Part shown: positions 17,449-26,281 of the stretch, piece by piece
How the letters are laid out: each line of letters starts with the position of its first letter
Position numbering within the stretch: position 1 is the first letter of the stretch
From: Roseitranquillus sp963776845
Lineage (GTDB): Bacteria; Pseudomonadota; Alphaproteobacteria; Rhodobacterales; Rhodobacteraceae
Direction of reading: 5' to 3'
NCBI GenBank assembly: GCA_963776845.1
Contig: CAVZOJ010000001.1
Coordinates: 372,001 to 436,000, forward strand
DNA: 64,000 bases
The notes under the pieces: generated by a model
Told to the model about the DNA's origin: nothing
What the model saw: the letters and a program-made list of their open reading frames with translations, nothing else
Databases searched by the model: none
Translations under genes and position numbers: made by a program

Positions 17449-18293
17449 CGAGAATCGCGCTCATGGGGGCGGGCGGCAAGATGGGGGTGCGTCTGGCGCG
17501 GAACCTCCAGGACACACGCTTCGACATCGCCCCGGTCGAGATCGACGAAGGCGGACGCGAGCGGCTTAAGAGCGTGACTGGCCTCGACTGCATCGAGCAG
17601 GGCCAGGCGCTGTCGCGCGCGGACGTGGTGGTGCTGGCGGTGCCGGACCGCGCGATCGGCAAGGTCGCGCACCAGGTCGTGCCGGATCTGGAACCGGGTA
17701 CGGCGGTCATCGTCCTCGACGCAGCCGCGCCGCATGCGGGCGAGATGCCCGAGCGCGGAGATGTCACCTACTTTGTCACGCATCCGTGCCACCCGCCGAT
17801 CTTCAACGACGAGGAGGGTGACGACCGGCGCGACTTTTTCGGCGGTATCCGGGCCAAGCAGCACATCGTCTGCGCCCTGATGCAGGGGCCGGACGAGCAC
17901 TACGCCCTCTGCGAAGAGGTGGCGCGCGAGATCTACAAGCCGGTGATGCGCAGCCACCGCGTCACCGTCGAGCAGATGGCGATCCTCGAGCCCGCGCTGA
18001 GCGAGACGGTCGGTGCGACGCTGGCGCTGGCGCTCCGGCAGGCGACGGATGAGGCGGTGCGCCGCGGCGTGCCCGAGCAAGCCGCGCACGACTTCATTCT
18101 GGGCCACCTGAACATCGAGCTCGCCATCGCCTTCGGCGCCTTTCCCGAAGGCAAGTTCTCGGACGGCGCTCTGCACGCCATCGATCAGGCGCGGCCCCTG
18201 ATCTTTCGCGACGACTGGCTCGAGCGGGTGTTCGACCCCGAGGCGGTGTTGGCTTCGGTCAAGGATATCTGCCGGCCGGGACAACAGGGCTGA
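17445..18293 (+). CDS. apnO: D-apionate oxidoisomerase
   Basis: 282 residues. The N-terminal Rossmann fold reads IALMGAGGKMGVRLARNL, followed by a helical phosphogluconate-dehydrogenase-like domain (VTHPCHPPIFNDEEGDDR, then HRVTVEQMAILEPALSET). In the characterised pathway this NAD enzyme oxidises and rearranges D-apionate to 3-oxo-isoapionate, which the preceding kinase uses. Its ATG at 17445 overlaps the kinase stop by four bases. A 25-base gap with AACGGGAGGACTGAC leads to the transporter genes. Together with the four genes before it this completes a route from apiose to central metabolism within one transcription unit. Confidence 0.78.
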   Translation: MTRIALMGAGGKMGVRLARNLQDTRFDIAPVEIDEGGRERLKSVTGLDCIEQGQALSRADVVVLAVPDRAIGKVAHQVVPDLEPGTAVIVLDAAAPHAGEMPERGDVTYFVTHPCHPPIFNDEEGDDRRDFFGGIRAKQHIVCALMQGPDEHYALCEEVAREIYKPVMRSHRVTVEQMAILEPALSETVGATLALALRQATDEAVRRGVPEQAAHDFILGHLNIELAIAFGAFPEGKFSDGALHAIDQARPLIFRDDWLERVFDPEAVLASVKDICRPGQQG

Positions 18294-18318
18294 ACGACCA
18301 ATCAACGGGAGGACTGAC

Positions 18319-19320
18319 ATGAGACTGAGACCGACAGCCACGGCGCTGGCCATGGCACTGGCGGGAGGGCTGGCGGCGCCCGCCTCCGCCGCGACGATCT
18401 GCTTCGCCTTCCAGGACCTCGAGACCGAATTCTGGGTCGCCGGCCATCAGGCCATCACCTCGACGCTTCAGGAAGAGGGCCACACGGTCATCGAGCGCAA
18501 CGCGAACGAGGACGCGAACCGCCAGTTCGAGCAGGTGCGCGACTGCATCGCGCAAGGCGTCGACGGGATCATCATCATCCCGCAGGACGGCGAGAGCGCC
18601 GTCACCATCGTGAACGAGGCGCAGGAGAGCGATGTCCCGATCGCCGTCTTCAACCGGCCGCCCTCGGACCTGTCGAAGGGCATCGTCGTGGTCGCAGACA
18701 ACGCAACGATTGCCGAGCAGGCGGTCGACTTCCTCGTCGAGGAGGCGTTGGCAGATGCGCCCGAAGGCGAGACGCTGCAGCCGCTGATCCTGGTGGGCGA
18801 CCTCGGCGACCCGAACGCCGTCGGCCGCAAGGACGGCTTCTATGCCGCGATCGAGAAGCAGGCCGACCGCTTCGAGACGCCGATCGAGGTCGCGACCGAG
18901 TGGGACGCCGCGACGGCGCTGGCGAACCTCGAGGCCGCGGTGACCGCGAACCCGGAGATCGACCTGATCTTCACCTCGTCGGACTTCCTGTTCCCGACGA
19001 TCCGCTCGGTGCTCGAACCGCGCGGCATGTGGAACCCGCGCGGCGAGGAGGGGCACGTCGTGCTCGGCGGCCTCGACGGCGACGCCACCGCCTGCCAGCT
19101 GATCAAGGACGGCTACGTCAACTCCACCGGCGTGCAGGACCTCTACTTCGAGGCCGAGGCGGCGCTCGACGCGATCCTATCCGCGATCGAGGCTGGGGAG
19201 TATGCGCCGAACCAGGTGATCGAGGATCCGGGCTTCGCCCTCACCCACGCCAACATCGGCGAGCGCGAGATGGACATGTGGGGCTGCATCCTGCTGTCCG
19301 AAGGCTTCCTCAACCAGTGA
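18319..19320 (+). CDS. sugar ABC transporter substrate-binding protein, apiose operon
   Basis: 333 residues of the RbsB-like periplasmic class. The signal peptide MRLRPTATALAMALAGGL...APASAA ends near residue 23; the mature protein begins TICFAFQDLETEFW. DCIAQGVDGIIIIPQDG and VAVFNRPPSDL-like segments (here IAVFNRPPSD) are the ribose/galactose-binding-protein hinge signatures. The ATG follows GGGAGGACTGAC. It is the first of four transporter genes directly behind the apiose enzymes, with only 25 bases between, so a role in apiose or apioside uptake is likely but not proven. The stop overlaps the permease start by GTGA. Confidence 0.88.
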   Translation: MRLRPTATALAMALAGGLAAPASAATICFAFQDLETEFWVAGHQAITSTLQEEGHTVIERNANEDANRQFEQVRDCIAQGVDGIIIIPQDGESAVTIVNEAQESDVPIAVFNRPPSDLSKGIVVVADNATIAEQAVDFLVEEALADAPEGETLQPLILVGDLGDPNAVGRKDGFYAAIEKQADRFETPIEVATEWDAATALANLEAAVTANPEIDLIFTSSDFLFPTIRSVLEPRGMWNPRGEEGHVVLGGLDGDATACQLIKDGYVNSTGVQDLYFEAEAALDAILSAIEAGEYAPNQVIEDPGFALTHANIGEREMDMWGCILLSEGFLNQ

Positions 19321-20516
19321 GCCTGACGTCCCCCACTGGCGCGGGCGAGGTGCCGCCGACACGAATCGGCACGACAACCGGAACGGCGGGGCGTCAGCGC
19401 CCCGCCCTGCCCGACCGCGCCGCCCGGTGGGCGGGGGACCTCATTCTCTCGGACTACTTCGTCCTCTGGCTGTCGATCGGCTACTTCCTCGTCCTTGTGC
19501 CGTTCCTGCCGACGCTGACGAACCCGGCGAACCTGTCGAACGTCCTCTCGAACATCTGGCCGCTGCTGGTGGTCGCTGTCGGACAGACGTTCGTTCTGAC
19601 CGTCGGCGGCATCGACCTCAGCCAAGGCTCTGTCATCGGCCTGACAAGCGTGGTCGCGGGCGCACTGCTCGCGACCGCAAGCTCGGGCGCGGTGCTCTCG
19701 AACGCGCCGATCTGGGGCTGGCTCCTCACCGAGGACGGCGGCGCGCTTGCCGGCGTACCGTTCGGGCTCCTCCTCGGCATCCTCGCCATGCTCGTCGTCG
19801 CCGGTCTGATCGGGCTCGTGAACGGCGCCTCGGTCGCCTACCTCAACATGCCGCCGTTCATGGTGACGCTGGTCGGGCTCATCGCCGTCGGCGCATTCGC
19901 CCTCTGGCTGACGCAGTCCGAGAACATCCGGCCGCTGCCGGAGGCGTTCGTCCAGCTCGGCAAGGGCGACATCGTCTCGCTCTACCTCGGCAGCCAGGAC
20001 GAGCCGCAGATCCCGCGGCGGCAGATCTACTCGTTCGTAACCTACCCGATGCTGATAGCGGTCGGACTCGCCGTCGCTGCGCACCTGACTCTCGGCCGCA
20101 CCGTCTTCGGCCGCTACGTCTACGCCATCGGCGCCAACCGCCGCGCCGCCGAGATCTCGGGCGTGCCCGTGCGCCGCGTCATCGTCGCGGTCTTCGTCAT
20201 CTCGGCCCTCTGCGCCGCGGCGGGCTCGATCCTCTACTCCGCCCGGCTCGAGGCGGGGCGGCCGACCCTAGGGGAAGGCGCATTTCTCCTCGACGTCATC
20301 GGCGCCGTCGTGATCGGCGGCACCAGCCTCTTCGGCGGCAAGGGCAAGGTGATCTGGACCGCGTTCGGCGTGCTGTTCTTCGTGCTGCTGTCGAACACGC
20401 TGAACCTGATGAATCTCTCGTCCTTCCATATCGATATGGTGAAGGGCGGGGTGATCCTCGTCGCAGCCATGCTGAACGTGCTGCGGACGCGGCTGATGCG
20501 CGAGCGGACGACGTGA
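19317..20516 (+). CDS. CUT2-type sugar ABC transporter permease (first)
   Basis: 399 residues, longer than usual RbsC because of a hydrophilic 40-residue N-terminus (SLTSPTGAGEVPPTRIG...) and an inserted loop around QLGKGDIVSLYLGSQDEP. The family core is plain: VAVGQTFVLTVGGIDLSQGS, GANRRAAEISGVPVRRV and AVVIGGTSLFGGKGKV. GTG at 19317 is the chosen start because it overlaps the binding-protein stop in GTGA; the frame is open much further upstream, but that DNA is the binding-protein gene. The stop overlaps the ATPase start in GTGA as well. It probably forms a heterodimeric channel with the second permease at 22006. Confidence 0.87.
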   Translation: MSLTSPTGAGEVPPTRIGTTTGTAGRQRPALPDRAARWAGDLILSDYFVLWLSIGYFLVLVPFLPTLTNPANLSNVLSNIWPLLVVAVGQTFVLTVGGIDLSQGSVIGLTSVVAGALLATASSGAVLSNAPIWGWLLTEDGGALAGVPFGLLLGILAMLVVAGLIGLVNGASVAYLNMPPFMVTLVGLIAVGAFALWLTQSENIRPLPEAFVQLGKGDIVSLYLGSQDEPQIPRRQIYSFVTYPMLIAVGLAVAAHLTLGRTVFGRYVYAIGANRRAAEISGVPVRRVIVAVFVISALCAAAGSILYSARLEAGRPTLGEGAFLLDVIGAVVIGGTSLFGGKGKVIWTAFGVLFFVLLSNTLNLMNLSSFHIDMVKGGVILVAAMLNVLRTRLMRERTT

Positions 20517-22009
20517 CGGCGCTGTTGCGGCTCGAGGGGCTCTCCAAGGCGTTCTTCGGCGTCCACGCCGTCGAGGACGTCACGCTCGACGTGCCCGAAG
20601 GCGCGGTGCTCGGGCTTATCGGCGAGAACGGCGCGGGCAAGTCGACGCTGATGAACATGGTCGGAGGCGTGGTCGCCCCGAGCGGCGGTCAGATGTTTTG
20701 GCGCGGCATGTCCTACGCTCCCGCGGACGCAGCCGAGGCGACCGCACGGGGCATCGCCTTCATCCATCAGGAGCTGAACCTCTTCCTCAACCTGACGGTG
20801 GCGGAGAACCTCTTCGTCGACGGCTTTCCCAAGCGGTTCGGTCTGATCGACCGCCGCGCGATCGAGGCGCGGACAGCCGAGCTGATGCAGATCCTCGACC
20901 TCGACGCGTCTCCCGCAACATCTGTCGGAGACCTCTCGCCGGGCGAACGGCAACTCGTCGAGATCGCCAAGGCGCTCCACCGAGAGGCGGAACTCATCAT
21001 CTTCGACGAGCCGACCACGTCATTGACACCGCGCGAGACGGGCCGCCTGTTTGAGGTAATCGGCCGCTTGAGAGACAGCGGCAAGACCATCATCTACATC
21101 AGCCACGTCCTCGCCGACGTCTCGCGGATCAGTGACGACATCGTCGTGCTGCGCAATGGCCGCCTTGTCGACCAGGGACCGGCGGCGTCTTTCGACGTGC
21201 CGCGCATGATCCGGGCGATGATCGGCCGCGACCTCTCCGGCCTCTTCCCCGAGCGCACGGCGCAGCGAAGCGACGAGGTCGTCCTGTCGGCGTCTGCTAT
21301 CAGCGAGCCAGGCCTTCTCGAGAACGTCTCGCTCGACGTGCATCGGGGCGAGATCCTCGGCATCTTCGGGCTCATGGGTTCGGGCCGCACCGAGCTGGCT
21401 CGGATACTCTTCGGGCTCGATCCGATGACGAGCGGCGAGGTCAGCCTGTCGGGCGTACCGCTGGTCGGTGGACCGCGACGGCGCATCGAGGCCGGCATGG
21501 CCTTCGTGACCGAGGATCGGCGGGAGGAGGGCCTGATGATGGACGCGCCCATCGCGGAGAACCTCGGCCTCGTCTCGATCGGGCGGTTCGGCCGCACGCC
21601 GGTCGCGTTCGTGGACCGAGACGCGCTTGCCGATGCCAGCGAGGCCGTCGCCGAGCAGGTTCGGCTCAAGGCCGGCGACATCGCGGTGCAGCCGGCGAAA
21701 GCGCTGTCGGGCGGCAATCAGCAGAAAGTCGTGATCGGCAAGTGGCTGATGCGTGGCCCCCGTGCCTTCATCCTCGACGAACCCACCCGCGGCGTCGACG
21801 TGGGCGCCAAGTTCGAGATCTATGCGCTGGCCGACCGCCTCGCCGCGAGCGGCGGAGCGGTGCTATTCATCTCCTCCGAGCTCGACGAGCTGATGGGCGT
21901 CTGCGACCGGATACTGGTGATGAACCAGGGCGAGATCGTCGGTGCCTTCGACCCGCCGTTCGCGCAGGAGCGGATCCTTGCCGCGGCCTTCCGGGAGGTC
22001 GCGGCATGA
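20513..22009 (+). CDS. CUT2-type sugar ABC transporter double ATPase
   Basis: 498 residues, RbsA-like with two nucleotide-binding domains. First: Walker A GENGAGKST (about 38-46), signature LSPGERQLVEIAKAL, Walker B LIIFDEPTTSL. Second: the degenerate loop GLMGSGRTEL, then LSGGNQQKVVIGKWL and FILDEPTRGVDVG. Cytoplasmic energiser of the apiose-operon transporter. GTG at 20513 overlaps the upstream permease stop, and the stop at 22009 overlaps the next permease start by ATGA. In contrast to the leftward operon, here ATPase and permease are separate proteins. Confidence 0.9.
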   Translation: MTALLRLEGLSKAFFGVHAVEDVTLDVPEGAVLGLIGENGAGKSTLMNMVGGVVAPSGGQMFWRGMSYAPADAAEATARGIAFIHQELNLFLNLTVAENLFVDGFPKRFGLIDRRAIEARTAELMQILDLDASPATSVGDLSPGERQLVEIAKALHREAELIIFDEPTTSLTPRETGRLFEVIGRLRDSGKTIIYISHVLADVSRISDDIVVLRNGRLVDQGPAASFDVPRMIRAMIGRDLSGLFPERTAQRSDEVVLSASAISEPGLLENVSLDVHRGEILGIFGLMGSGRTELARILFGLDPMTSGEVSLSGVPLVGGPRRRIEAGMAFVTEDRREEGLMMDAPIAENLGLVSIGRFGRTPVAFVDRDALADASEAVAEQVRLKAGDIAVQPAKALSGGNQQKVVIGKWLMRGPRAFILDEPTRGVDVGAKFEIYALADRLAASGGAVLFISSELDELMGVCDRILVMNQGEIVGAFDPPFAQERILAAAFREVAA

Positions 22010-22968
22010 GCTTCCTGCTGCGCCACGCGCCGTGGCTGATCTTCGTCGCCGTCATCGTCTTCTTCGGCGCCCAGGCGCCGCAATTCCTTTCGCTCGAGAG
22101 TTTCGCGAACATCGTCAAGCAGGCGTCCTTCATCGGCATTGCCGCGATCGGCATTACCTTCGTCCTGCTCACGAGGGGCATCGATCTCTCGGTGGGCTCC
22201 GTGATGTACTTGGCACCACTCATCGCGGGCTTCGCGATGCGCGATCTTGGTCTCGGGCCGCTCTTTGGCCTCTTCGCGGCGGCGGGCGTGGGGGTGGCGC
22301 TCGGCGCGCTCAACGCGCTCTTCATTGTCCGGCTCGGGATCGCGCCCTTCATCGTCACTCTCTCGACCCTGTTCTTCTTTCGCGGTGCAGGTACACTCAT
22401 GACGAGTTCGCGGCAGTTCGACTTCGACCGGTCGCTGCTAGACTTCGGGCTGAGCTCCGTCCTCGGTGTGCCGTTGCCGATCGTCCTGTTCGCCGCGGCG
22501 GCGCTCGCCGCCCACGTTGTGCTGGCCCGTAGCACCTTCGGCCGCCAAGTCTATGCCGTCGGCGCCGACCCCGATGCCGCGCGCAAGGCAGGGATCCGCG
22601 TCGCTTGGGTGACGGCGCGGGTCTACATGATCTCGTCCGCCGCATCGGCCGTAGCGGGATTCGTCCTGATCGCGCAGATCGGACGGCTCGACGTCGCCTT
22701 CGGGGAGGGTCGGGAGTTCGACGTCATCGCGGCGGCGGTGCTCGGCGGCGCCAGCCTCTTCGGCGGCGTCGGCACCGCCCTTGGAGCCGTCGTCGGCGCC
22801 ACGCTGATTCAGACCGTCAAGACCGGCCTCGTCTTCGCCGGGGTCAATCTCTACCTGCAGCCGATCGTCCTGGGCGTGATCATCTTTCTCGCCGTGCTGA
22901 TCGACAGTGCCCGAGCCTGGCAGTCCCGCACGTCCAAGCGGCGCATCGTGCGGGCCATCGCCCGCTGA
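22006..22968 (+). CDS. CUT2-type sugar ABC transporter permease (second)
   Basis: 320 residues, standard RbsC-like length. Membrane segments run throughout. Family marks are AAIGITFVLLTRGIDLSVGSV (about 44-64), VGADPDAARKAGIRV and AAVLGGASLFGGVGTALGAVVG. It is the last gene of the apiose transcription unit and is coupled to the ATPase by ATGA. A hairpin 15 bases after its stop separates it from the convergent hydrolase gene. With two different permeases, one double ATPase and one binding protein, the transporter is complete by itself. Confidence 0.89.
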   Translation: MSFLLRHAPWLIFVAVIVFFGAQAPQFLSLESFANIVKQASFIGIAAIGITFVLLTRGIDLSVGSVMYLAPLIAGFAMRDLGLGPLFGLFAAAGVGVALGALNALFIVRLGIAPFIVTLSTLFFFRGAGTLMTSSRQFDFDRSLLDFGLSSVLGVPLPIVLFAAAALAAHVVLARSTFGRQVYAVGADPDAARKAGIRVAWVTARVYMISSAASAVAGFVLIAQIGRLDVAFGEGREFDVIAAAVLGGASLFGGVGTALGAVVGATLIQTVKTGLVFAGVNLYLQPIVLGVIIFLAVLIDSARAWQSRTSKRRIVRAIAR

Positions 22969-22983
22969 CCCGCGGAAGCGCGA

Positions 22984-23011
22984 ACGGCCACTCTCAGACG
23001 TGAGCGGCCGT
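22984..23011. terminator. hairpin between convergent operons
   Basis: ACGGCC (22984-22989) pairs with GGCCGT (23006-23011), with further CTC/GAG pairing inside. It lies between the last apiose-transporter gene and the convergent hydrolase gene, so it may end transcription in both directions. No T-run follows. Confidence 0.45.
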
Positions 23012-23020
23012 CGTTGCCAC

Positions 23021-24433
23021 TCAGCCCGCCGAGCGTATGCGGCGCATCGCGCCAAGTCCGCCAAGGGCCAGACCCAGTAGCCACGCCGACGCAGGCAGAG
23101 GCACCGGCGCCGGCTGACCGGCACGCAGGACCTCATACCGCAACCCCTGGGCCGTGCCTTCCGCGAAACCGGTCCAGTACGTGTGATCTTCCGCAAACGT
23201 CCCGTCTTCATTGACCGACCAGATGCCGTCGCTGCCGATCTCCAGCAGATCGAGGTACCGCGTCTTCGCTGCATCCCCCTTCAACTCGATGTCCATCCAC
23301 GACGTCACGAAATGCTGCCCGACGTTGTTCATGAAGACAAAGTCCCAGACCGGATCGTTGTAGTGCTCAGAGACTTTGAACCCCAACCTCTCGTTGAAGT
23401 AGTAGCTCTCCTCCGGGGCGGGAATCGGCGCGACGGTGTTGTGGCCGCCACCCTCGAAGGTCAGCAAGGCGCGGTCGACGCTCGTCGCCCCCTCCCAAAT
23501 GGCGCGCACACCCTCTTCGTAGAGCGACGTCGCATCCTCCGATCCTGCGATGAACAGCATCGGGATCTCGATACCCGCGAGACCCTCGGCGTCCCAGAAG
23601 CCGGTGTTCATCCCCCATGGCCCGATCGCGACCGCGGTCTTGATCCTGGGGTCCGGCAAGGCCTCGTGCGTCTCGCTGCCCTGCTGGTGTATGCCCAAGG
23701 TGCCCTGCGGCCCGCCCCACGGATACCCGACGGAAGCTTCGGTCACACCGCCGCCCGCCGTGATGACCGCGCCATAGCCTCCCATCGAGTACCCGATGAG
23801 CCCTGCATTGTCGCTGTCGATCAACCCGGCCAAGCCGGACGTCGGGTCGTTGTTGATCCGGGCCATCTCGTCCAGAACGAACAGCTGATCAAGCGGCCGG
23901 TTCACCAACGTCGATCCGAACGCCGCCTGCGTGCGATATGTCGAATCCGTGTGGTCGATGGATGCCACCACGTATCCCTTGGACGCCAGGTTCTCGCCCA
24001 GGTGCGACATCAGAAAGCGGTTTCCGGGGTATCCGTGGCTCAACAGGATCAGCGGAAAAGACTCCGCCGACGTCGCCGGGGCAGCATCGCGCATCGCGCG
24101 GCCCTCCAGCGTCACTTCTTTCGTGCCGTCGCGCAGATAGGCGTCGAAAGAAGTATCGCCCGTGGCGCCCTCGGCGGCCGGATACCACATCTCGACCGTC
24201 AGCGGGCGGTCGTATGTCGGCAGGTCCGCCGGTCTCTCCCCCGCGGGATCGATCGCAAGGATGTTGATCTGGTCCTGGTTAACCAGCTCGATCTGGCGGA
24301 CGCCGACCGGCAGGTCACCGTAGGCCGCCAATTCGGGTGCGTCCGGCGCCTGTCCGTCAATCCTGTTCTGCGCTGCAGCCGACGTCACGGCCGTCGCGGC
24401 GATCACCGCGGTCGTTAGGGCGAAATTTCTCAT
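23021..24433 (-). CDS. secreted alpha/beta hydrolase with VPLPA-CTERM sorting tail
   Basis: 470 residues. The signal peptide is residues 1-21 (MRNFALTTAVIAATAVTSAAA). The catalytic core is an alpha/beta-hydrolase resembling dienelactone hydrolase or PAF-acetylhydrolase: LILLSHGYPGNR supplies the oxyanion loop, the nucleophile elbow is GYSMGGYG (Ser216), and a late GGGHNT offers the histidine. The C-terminus is VPLPASAWLLGLALGG followed by a basic end, the VPLPA-CTERM signal handled by an exosortase-type system, so the protein is exported and then retained or anchored. AGGACAAGGC precedes the start. It stands alone between two hairpins. The substrate is unknown; an ester or lactone is likely. 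Confidence 0.85.
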   Translation of the reverse strand: MRNFALTTAVIAATAVTSAAAQNRIDGQAPDAPELAAYGDLPVGVRQIELVNQDQINILAIDPAGERPADLPTYDRPLTVEMWYPAAEGATGDTSFDAYLRDGTKEVTLEGRAMRDAAPATSAESFPLILLSHGYPGNRFLMSHLGENLASKGYVVASIDHTDSTYRTQAAFGSTLVNRPLDQLFVLDEMARINNDPTSGLAGLIDSDNAGLIGYSMGGYGAVITAGGGVTEASVGYPWGGPQGTLGIHQQGSETHEALPDPRIKTAVAIGPWGMNTGFWDAEGLAGIEIPMLFIAGSEDATSLYEEGVRAIWEGATSVDRALLTFEGGGHNTVAPIPAPEESYYFNERLGFKVSEHYNDPVWDFVFMNNVGQHFVTSWMDIELKGDAAKTRYLDLLEIGSDGIWSVNEDGTFAEDHTYWTGFAEGTAQGLRYEVLRAGQPAPVPLPASAWLLGLALGGLGAMRRIRSAG

Positions 24434-24550
24434 GCCTTGTCCTGTTCAGGGTCTCCCGTCTGCGTAAGCTATCTCGAATTCATGCTTTGCAAGCTGGACG
24501 TGCATTCAGCGGAAAAAGCACGCAGTCGCCTGTCATTCCCTCTTCGCTCC

Positions 24551-24600
24551 TGCGGCATCCCGGCAGGGCTTGGCGCAACCCTTGATCGCCGGATGCCGCA
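24551..24600. terminator. long near-perfect hairpin downstream of the GT2 gene set
   Basis: TGCGGCATCCCGGC (24551-24564) pairs with GCCGGATGCCGCA (24588-24600), with one bulged base. Inside, AGGG and CCCT can extend the structure. It follows the stop of the minus-strand five-gene set at 24614 and precedes the start region of the hydrolase. A terminator or a dispersed palindromic repeat would fit. Confidence 0.45.
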
Positions 24601-24613
24601 AATGATGGCCCAT

Positions 24614-25000
24614 TCATCGCGACGCGCTCGCGACAAAGGACCAGGCGTCGGCTTCATCGCCGCTCGCGAACGTCCGTGCCTGCACAGGGATCAAGCCATC
24701 GAAGGCCTCGATCAGGAACGCTGCGGCAGCCGGTGGCCCAACGACCGCATAGCGCTCGACGGCCCGAAGGGAGCGTACACCGCTCTCGATGACCGGCCGC
24801 GAGAGGCCTGCCGCCGTATCGGCAATGTCGAAGTCCACCAGCCTGATCAGAAGGCCGATCCGCTCGCCGCGATCGAAGGCGGCGTTCACGAGCTGCGCCA
24901 TCGCGGCGAGGTCGTCCCTCTGTGTATTGCCGCGCACTTCGAAGGCATAGACGTGCGGATCGCGCGTCGGAAGCTGGGTCACGGTGGGGCTGTTCAGCAT
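24614..25000 (-). CDS. SpoIIAA/STAS-like domain protein
   Basis: 128 residues matching the SpoIIAA-like (DUF3478) group: an alternating beta-alpha pattern with VYAFEVRGNTQRDDLAAMAQ near the start, then IGLLIRLVDFDI and a second half RYAVVGPPAAAAFLIEAF. Such proteins are small cytoplasmic or membrane-peripheral modules that may bind lipids or other proteins; no enzyme residues are apparent. The frame is open further upstream in DNA belonging to the methyltransferase; the ATG at 25000, seven bases inside that gene, is the sensible start. It is the last gene of the overlapping set. Its role there is unknown. Confidence 0.7.
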   Translation of the reverse strand: MLNSPTVTQLPTRDPHVYAFEVRGNTQRDDLAAMAQLVNAAFDRGERIGLLIRLVDFDIADTAAGLSRPVIESGVRSLRAVERYAVVGPPAAAAFLIEAFDGLIPVQARTFASGDEADAWSFVASASR

Positions 25001-25575
25001 TTCGCCGTCTCGCCCAACCTCATCAGATCGATCCGGAAGCCGGCGCAGTCCTCGGTCTGCGGGAGGCACTCGCAGGCGTCGGCAAAGGTTTTCATTGCCT
25101 CGGCGCCTGACAGCGTCTGGCCGGTGGGGCCGCCCCAGTTCACGCAAAGGATCGTCGTCGGCCGCACCCAACCGCTGCGGCTCCACCTTGCCAGGCGAAC
25201 GATTTCCGGCACCTCCAGGTAGTAGAGAACCTCCGACAGTACGACGAGATCGGGTTGGCAGGCAGGCAGGTCGTCCGGCGCTTCGCCATGGCAGAATTCG
25301 ACGTTGCGGGCGCCTGCGAGGTGACGCTCGGCCTCGCGAAGCGCCGCTGGAACGCAGTCCACGGCAATGACCCGGCCGCACCGGTCTGCCAGCCGGGCCG
25401 TCAGAGCACCGGTGCCGCAGCCGATCTCGAGCGCCGTGTCGACATTCAGGCCGGCAATCGCCGACATCGTGCGGTCGTACTTCTCGCGCTCGTAGGCGCT
25501 CGAATGGTGCTCCCACGGGTCCGCCCGCGCCCGATAGAGCTGGCGAAGGTGCGCGAGTGTCGTCTCAGTCGGCAA
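24994..25575 (-). CDS. class I SAM-dependent methyltransferase, NodS-like
   Basis: 193 residues. Motif I is ALEIGCGTGALTA (residues 48-60), motif II VIAVDCVPAALREAERH, then LVVLSEVLYYL, the layout of the NodS family of N-methyltransferases acting on amino sugars of lipo-chitooligosaccharides. The beginning RQLYRARADPWEHHSSAYEREKY is also typical. Start chosen as TTG at 25575: GGAG lies seven bases upstream, and it overlaps the deacetylase stop by 11 bases. The pairing with a PIG-L deacetylase and a GT2 enzyme suggests methylation of a deacylated amino sugar or amine; the acceptor is inferred only. Confidence 0.8.
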   Translation of the reverse strand: MPTETTLAHLRQLYRARADPWEHHSSAYEREKYDRTMSAIAGLNVDTALEIGCGTGALTARLADRCGRVIAVDCVPAALREAERHLAGARNVEFCHGEAPDDLPACQPDLVVLSEVLYYLEVPEIVRLARWSRSGWVRPTTILCVNWGGPTGQTLSGAEAMKTFADACECLPQTEDCAGFRIDLMRLGETAKC

Positions 25576-26281
25576 GGAAGATCTCCGGATGCTCGAGGAA
25601 GTGCGCCTGCATGGCGGGCTCCATCACGAAGCCCTCGGGGTCGTCCGCGATGAGGCGCGTCATCTGCGTGGCATGACAGGCTAGCGCCCGCCGCTTCGCC
25701 TGGTGCGCGGCGGGCGATGCTTCAAGGACAGTCATCGACGGCAGGTGTCGATCCTCCCTGAAACGCCCCCAGATCGGGTACCAAAGCACCTTCAGGTCGG
25801 TCCGGCGCCGGGCGACGCGGCCGACGATCTGCGCGCCCGTCTGATGATCGCAGTGCGGATCGCGGGACCACGCCGCGACAACGAGCGCGCCTTGAGGAAG
25901 AGCGCTCGAGACGCGATTGCACGCGCTTTCGTCGAGGTCCGGTGGAAGACCGCAATCGGCGTAGCCGAGCCAGATCATGCCGACCTCCGGGGAAAGCGCT
26001 CCAAGCGCCGAGGCGAGCTCTTCGCGGCGCGTCCGCGCGATCCGCGCCGCTGGCCATGACCGCGACCGGCGATGCGATGCGGAGCCGTCCGTCAGACAGA
26101 CGACGACGCAGAGCGCGCCGGCCGCAGCTGCGTCGTGGATCAGCGTCCCACACCCGAGGGTTTCGTCGTCTGGATGCGGTGCCACGACTGCCAGTACCCG
26201 ACGCTGCCCGAGGATTTCGCAGGCCGTTCTGCGAGGCGCCCTCGTCGCCGCCGAGAGGAGAGGCGTCACGCGAGGTTCCAT
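25565..26281 (-). CDS. PIG-L family N-deacetylase
   Basis: About 238 residues from the ATG at 26281 (a GTG at 26296 is also possible; both lie inside the preceding gene). The zinc-site motifs of the LmbE/PIG-L family are complete: APHPDDE (residues 34-40) and DPHCDHQTG in the second half, with LTDGSASH between. These enzymes remove acyl groups from N-acetylglucosamine-type sugars or mycothiol/bacillithiol precursors. It sits between an acyl-CoA-dehydrogenase-like gene and a NodS-like methyltransferase, each overlapping, which fits stepwise tailoring of an amino-sugar product. Confidence 0.85.
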   Translation of the reverse strand: MEPRVTPLLSAATRAPRRTACEILGQRRVLAVVAPHPDDETLGCGTLIHDAAAAGALCVVVCLTDGSASHRRSRSWPAARIARTRREELASALGALSPEVGMIWLGYADCGLPPDLDESACNRVSSALPQGALVVAAWSRDPHCDHQTGAQIVGRVARRRTDLKVLWYPIWGRFREDRHLPSMTVLEASPAAHQAKRRALACHATQMTRLIADDPEGFVMEPAMQAHFLEHPEIFLAD

